Source: Megaustenia siamemsis
Taxonomy: Eukaryota > Mollusca > Gastropoda > Stylommatophora > Ariophantidae
Assembly: GCA_032433765.1 (NCBI GenBank)
Contig: JAVIAB010000156.1
Span: forward strand, 84,861,015-84,925,014
DNA: 64,000 nucleotides
Direction of reading: 5' to 3'
The notes under the pieces are model-generated. The model was given only the letters and a program-made list of their open reading frames with translations, was not told the origin of the DNA and searched no databases. Position 1 is the stretch's first letter. Every line of letters begins with the position of its first letter. Of the stretch, positions 61,394 to 64,000 are shown in pieces. A program made the position numbers and the translations under genes.

Positions 61394-61630
61394 CTATGTA
61401 GAGACTACTACTGCCACTTCCAGTTTTTGTCTTTCTTTTACACCAGCGCCCATCATATTGTCAGATCTAACACGTACGCTACCAGCTGCATGTTTGTACA
61501 CCTGTTGGAGATGAACACATTTGACATAATCGCAAGTTGATACACCTGCCTCAGACATATCAGCTGTGACATTGCAGTAACGTTTCCCACCATTTGAAAC
61601 ATGAACATTTGTACACAAATACGGGGATGT
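61394..61630 (-). CDS. Candidate terminal exon, unknown protein
   Basis: A minus-strand frame ends at TAG (61396-61394) and stays open for about 78 codons, back to a TGA near 61656. The translation is complex and cysteine-bearing, with NGGKRYCNVTADMSEAG, STCDYVKCVHLQ and a basic tail before VVVST. A possible acceptor (CTTGAAG) lies just inside the open part, but it has a weak pyrimidine tract. I do not recognise a family. The composition looks more like coding DNA than its surroundings. No AATAAA is visible close downstream. Confidence 0.27.
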   Translation of the reverse strand, partial: TSPYLCTNVHVSNGGKRYCNVTADMSEAGVSTCDYVKCVHLQQVYKHAAGSVRVRSDNMMGAGVKERQKLEVAVVVST

Positions 61631-61806
61631 AACTTTGCTTCAAGACTGCAAACTGTGCAACTTGTGTTGAATCGTGCATGAACACTTGTCAATATTTATT
61701 ACATGAAAGATCGAGGTTCACATTGTTTTTCTACGTCATGTTCAGTTTTAATAAAAAATGTCATATTTGGATTTTCTAAAGACATTATCGGAGTCAAAGG
61801 AAAAAC

Positions 61807-61881
61807 ATGGCCGGGGTATGTCCCGCGGACCAGTTGCCATGGGAGCTGAAGCAGCCAACCAGGTTATCTTACATGTTTTAA
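61807..61881 (+). CDS. Short GC-rich frame, possible first exon
   Basis: ATG at 61807 in an AAAACATGG start context begins a 25-codon frame ending at TAA (61881), starting MAGVCPADQLPWELKQ. GC content is clearly higher than in the AT-rich DNA on both sides. CCAG/GTTATC at about 61863 could be a weak donor. It may also be part of an unrecognised repeat. Confidence 0.15.
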   Translation: MAGVCPADQLPWELKQPTRLSYMF

Positions 61882-61901
61882 TTAATGGTAATGTTATGTT
61901 A

Positions 61902-61962
61902 TAGTTAAGATCTAGTTAGTTCTAGTTAAGTTCTAGTTAGTTCTAGTTAAGTTCTAGTTAGG
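61902..61962. repeat. 10-11-bp repeat (AGTTCTAGTTA)n
   Basis: About six short units alternating AGTTCTAGTTA and AGTTCTAGTT, each centred on CTAG. Confidence 0.85.
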
Positions 61963-62082
61963 TTCGCAGACAAATTATATGTTCCAGTTTTACAAAAATA
62001 AGAAAGATCTAAATAACAAAGCCTTTCGGCTTTAAAGTCTCCATAATTAGATAGAGACAACGGTAGAAACACAATAAATGAA

Positions 62083-62250
62083 ATGGATAAACGAAGGATA
62101 AACAATGGATAAATGATTACAATGGATAAACGAAGGATAAACAATGGATAAATGATTACAATGGATAAACGAAGGATAAACAATGGATAAATGATTACAA
62201 TGGATAAACGAAGGATAAACAATGGATAAATGATTACAATGGATAAACAT
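62083..62250. repeat. 39-bp minisatellite, about four copies
   Basis: AACAATGGATAAATGATTAC recurs every 39 bp (62101, 62140 and onward), preceded by GGATAAACGAA. The period is 13 codons, so a minus-strand frame with YPSFIHCNHLSIV repeats is open. Confidence 0.95.
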
Positions 62251-62854
62251 TGATTGAAGATGGCATATTATTTAGCTAGAGTGAAATGAATAGCTCAATC
62301 GTTGATGGTTAGCCGCAGCGCATGATCTTGTCGTTGTATACTTTATGCCGACTCCCATTGAGTTCCACTACATGCAGCAGTTTGTATATTTCGTTGATAT
62401 CGTGCCACTCTGTACAGTTTATGCTGCAATCTGTTGAACTAATGTACACACATGTGTATTCTCTGTCAATGAGATGATATTGATGATATTGATGATGATG
62501 ATAGAAGGCTCATTAAATGCTCACGCTGTGATCACATGTGTGCACGTGTGACATCCATTGGAGATTGTATTGGTAACCTCGTGACGCAATTTTTGATTAG
62601 TTGTGTTCGCAATGACGTCATGAACTTATTTGATTGACGTTTTCTGTTGCCTTCTAAAGATGGCTGCTGTGCGATGTTGACACATATTCGCACAACGATG
62701 GTCAATTTGTTTTCTTTCGAAAAAAAATGTCTTCACAAACTTTTTGAGCGAAGCAACACATGTGTATCTGTGTGTGTTTGATAGATTGACTAAATCAGTA
62801 ATAGAGGAAATTGTGTGACATCTTTCCGTAGGAACTTTGATGTTACAGCTCCAG
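62251..62854. other. Unique region with CRE and YY1-like sites
   Basis: About 600 bp of complex sequence. It contains GATGATATT repeats near 62472-62502, a CRE (62613-62620) and AAGATGGCTGC (62657-62667). No frame of useful length is present. Confidence 0.6.
62613..62667. promoter_or_regulatory. CRE followed by YY1-like site
   Basis: Perfect TGACGTCA at 62613-62620 and AAGATGGCTGC at 62657-62667, 36 bp apart. The second matches the core of YY1 sites that sit at or just after transcription starts in many animal promoters, and it also offers an ATG in AAAGATGG context, with a stop six codons later. The combination resembles a small promoter, but no downstream gene is visible. Confidence 0.25.
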
Positions 62855-62858
62855 ACAG

Positions 62859-62944
62859 CTGTGGAGCCTCGGTGGCTGAGTGGTGTGCTCGCTTCCTGAT
62901 CAGAACAGTCCGGGTTCGATCCCCATAAATGGTTGGTTTTTTTT
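62859..62944 (+). ncRNA. tRNA-derived SINE head or tRNA pseudogene
   Basis: A-box TGGCTGAGTGG (62873-62883) and B-box GGTTCGATCCC (62913-62923) are 29 bp apart, as in pol III type 2 promoters, and a T8 terminator lies at 62937-62944. A tRNA fold is only partly possible: the putative anticodon stem is TTC/GAA around loop CTGATCA (GAT by position), and the T-stem keeps three pairs. This fits a tRNA-derived SINE head or a decayed tRNA rather than a working tRNA. No tail repeat or second domain is evident. Confidence 0.6.
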
Positions 62945-62946
62945 CT

Positions 62947-63110
62947 TCAGACCGACATGTCTCCAGGGTGAACACAGTCTAGAAAAAGTGGCATAAGAGA
63001 TTTTTCTGAAGAGTAAAGGCGCTCTGGCGTGACACCGACCATGTCATTCAAGAATGTGTCGCGGCACAGAAACATGTGGTCCGTAATACCGGATTCTCCG
63101 TACACATTAG
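62947..63110 (-). CDS. Candidate terminal exon next to the 45-bp array
   Basis: Read on the minus strand, a polypyrimidine stretch and CCCCGCACAG (AG at 63112-63111) precede about 54 open codons ending in TGA (62949-62947). The translation is complex and natural in composition, for example YGESGITDHMFLCRDTF and DMVGVTPERLYSSEK. The pyrimidine tract of the acceptor is built from the last, degenerate unit of the 45-bp minisatellite. If real, the intron of this gene contains that array. The family is not recognised. The stop lies two bases from the T8 run of the tRNA-like element. Confidence 0.35.
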
Positions 63111-63112
63111 CT

Positions 63113-64000
63113 GTGCGGGGCAGGGAAGATTGACTTGCTAGACAGCTTGTAACAAGGGCGGGGGGAAGGGAACATTGACTTACTAGGCAGCGTGTAACAA
63201 GGGCTGGTGGCAGGGAACATTGACTTACTAGGCAGCGTGTAACAAGGGCTGGTGGCAGGGAACATTGACTTACTAGGCAGCTTGTAACAAGGGCTGGTGG
63301 CAGGGAACATTGACTTACTAGGCAGCGTGTAACAAGGGCGGGGGGAAGGGAACATTGACTTACTAGGCAGCTTGTAACAAGGGCTGGTGGCAGGGAACAT
63401 TGACTTACTAGGCAGCGTGTAACAAGGGCTGGTGGCAGGGAACATTGACTTACTAGGCAGCTTGTAACAAGGGCGGGGGGAAGGGAACATTGACTTACTA
63501 GGCAGCTTGTAACAAGGGCTGGTGGCAGGGAACATTGACTTACTAGGCAGCGTGTAACAAGGGCGGGGGGAAGGGAACATTGACTTACTAGGCAGCTTGT
63601 AACAAGGGCTGGTGGCAGGGAACATTGACTTACTAGGCAGCTTGTAACAAGGGCGGGGGGAAGGGAACATTGACTTACTAGGCAGCTTGTAACAAGGGCT
63701 GGTGGCAGGGAACATTGACTTACTAGGCAGCTTGTAACAAGGGCTGGTGGCAGGGAACATTGACTTACTAGGCAGCTTGTAACAAGGGCTGGTGGCAGGG
63801 AACATTGACTTACTAGACAGTTTGTAACAAATGCGGGGGGCAGGGAACATTGACTTACTAGGCAGCTTGGAACAAGGGCGGGGGGCGGGGAACATTGACT
63901 TACTAGGCAGCTTGTAACAAAGGCGGGGGGAGGGAACATTGACTTACTAGGCAGCTTGTAACAAGGGCGGGGCGGAGGGAACATTGACTTACTAGGCAGC
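63113..64000. repeat. 45-bp minisatellite, continues past the window
   Basis: About 20 copies with GGGAACATTGACTTACTAGG, CAGC(T/G)TGTAACAAGGGC and TGGTGGCA or GGGGGGAA. Two unit types (GCTGGTGGCAGGG and GCGGGGGGAAGGG) alternate irregularly. Fifteen codons per unit keep two minus-strand frames open (62947-63984 and 63107-63895); the repeat part is not considered coding. The array is cut by the window end. Confidence 0.95.

Noticed and set aside
62947..63984. 345-codon minus-strand frame as one gene
   Set aside because: Only the last 54 codons are complex; the rest is the 45-bp repeat. I keep only the complex part as a candidate exon.

Overview
This window looks like eukaryotic nuclear DNA, most likely from a marine invertebrate. 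A mollusc or other lophotrochozoan is my inference, from the style of the retrotransposons and the abundance of minisatellites. There is no operon structure, no ribosome binding site, no intact gene and no bacterial or phage hallmark. Roughly three quarters of the 64 kb is tandem repeat. Almost every long open frame is a by-product of a stop-free repeat unit.

Layout, left to right. A CT-rich pyrimidine tract (1-571) is followed by a 12-bp minisatellite (781-3790) and a 14/42-bp family (3868-10172). After an island (10173-10984) come an 18-bp array (10985-12092), a 38-bp array (12306-14363) and a 55-bp array (14364-15902) that abuts it directly. A 5'-truncated LINE on the minus strand (16078-17860) is bounded by a perfect 12-bp target-site duplication. 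Then come a compound GATA/GACA-type microsatellite (18177-18716), small 51-bp and 40-bp arrays, and a second minus-strand LINE fragment (about 19513-20302). The dominant feature is a 61/59-bp satellite of about 18.5 kb (20556-39055), organised into higher-order blocks of 3.2-4.3 kb. A third, plus-strand LINE (39908-42240) also has a 12-bp target-site duplication, with one mismatch. Next are small 18-, 57- and 35-bp arrays, a 9.9-kb 33-bp array (43288-53187), and arrays with periods of 29, 55, 32, 34, 10, 12, 27, 42, 39 and 45 bp. The 45-bp array runs off the right edge.

Genes. The only recognisable proteins are reverse transcriptase remnants of three LINE copies. All are broken by frameshifts, and one also by an in-frame stop. 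They carry readable RT motifs and end in short (ATG)n-type 3' tails, as in RTE-clade elements. A tRNA-derived sequence with pol III A and B boxes and a T8 run lies at 62859-62944. A few short stretches in the non-repetitive islands read like real exons: 62947-63110 (-), 61394-61630 (-), 18810-19073 (+) and 10336-10549 (-). I cannot assign any of them to a family.

The arrays mostly have unrelated units, which suggests local in-place amplification rather than spread of one satellite. Points worth checking are: a 7-bp-stem hairpin and an AP-1 heptamer in nearly every 61-bp unit; a 13-bp motif shared by the 61-bp and 33-bp arrays; a second hairpin-bearing array (38 bp); a 10-bp array in phase with the DNA helix; and full CRE palindromes (TGACGTCA) recurring in the unique islands.
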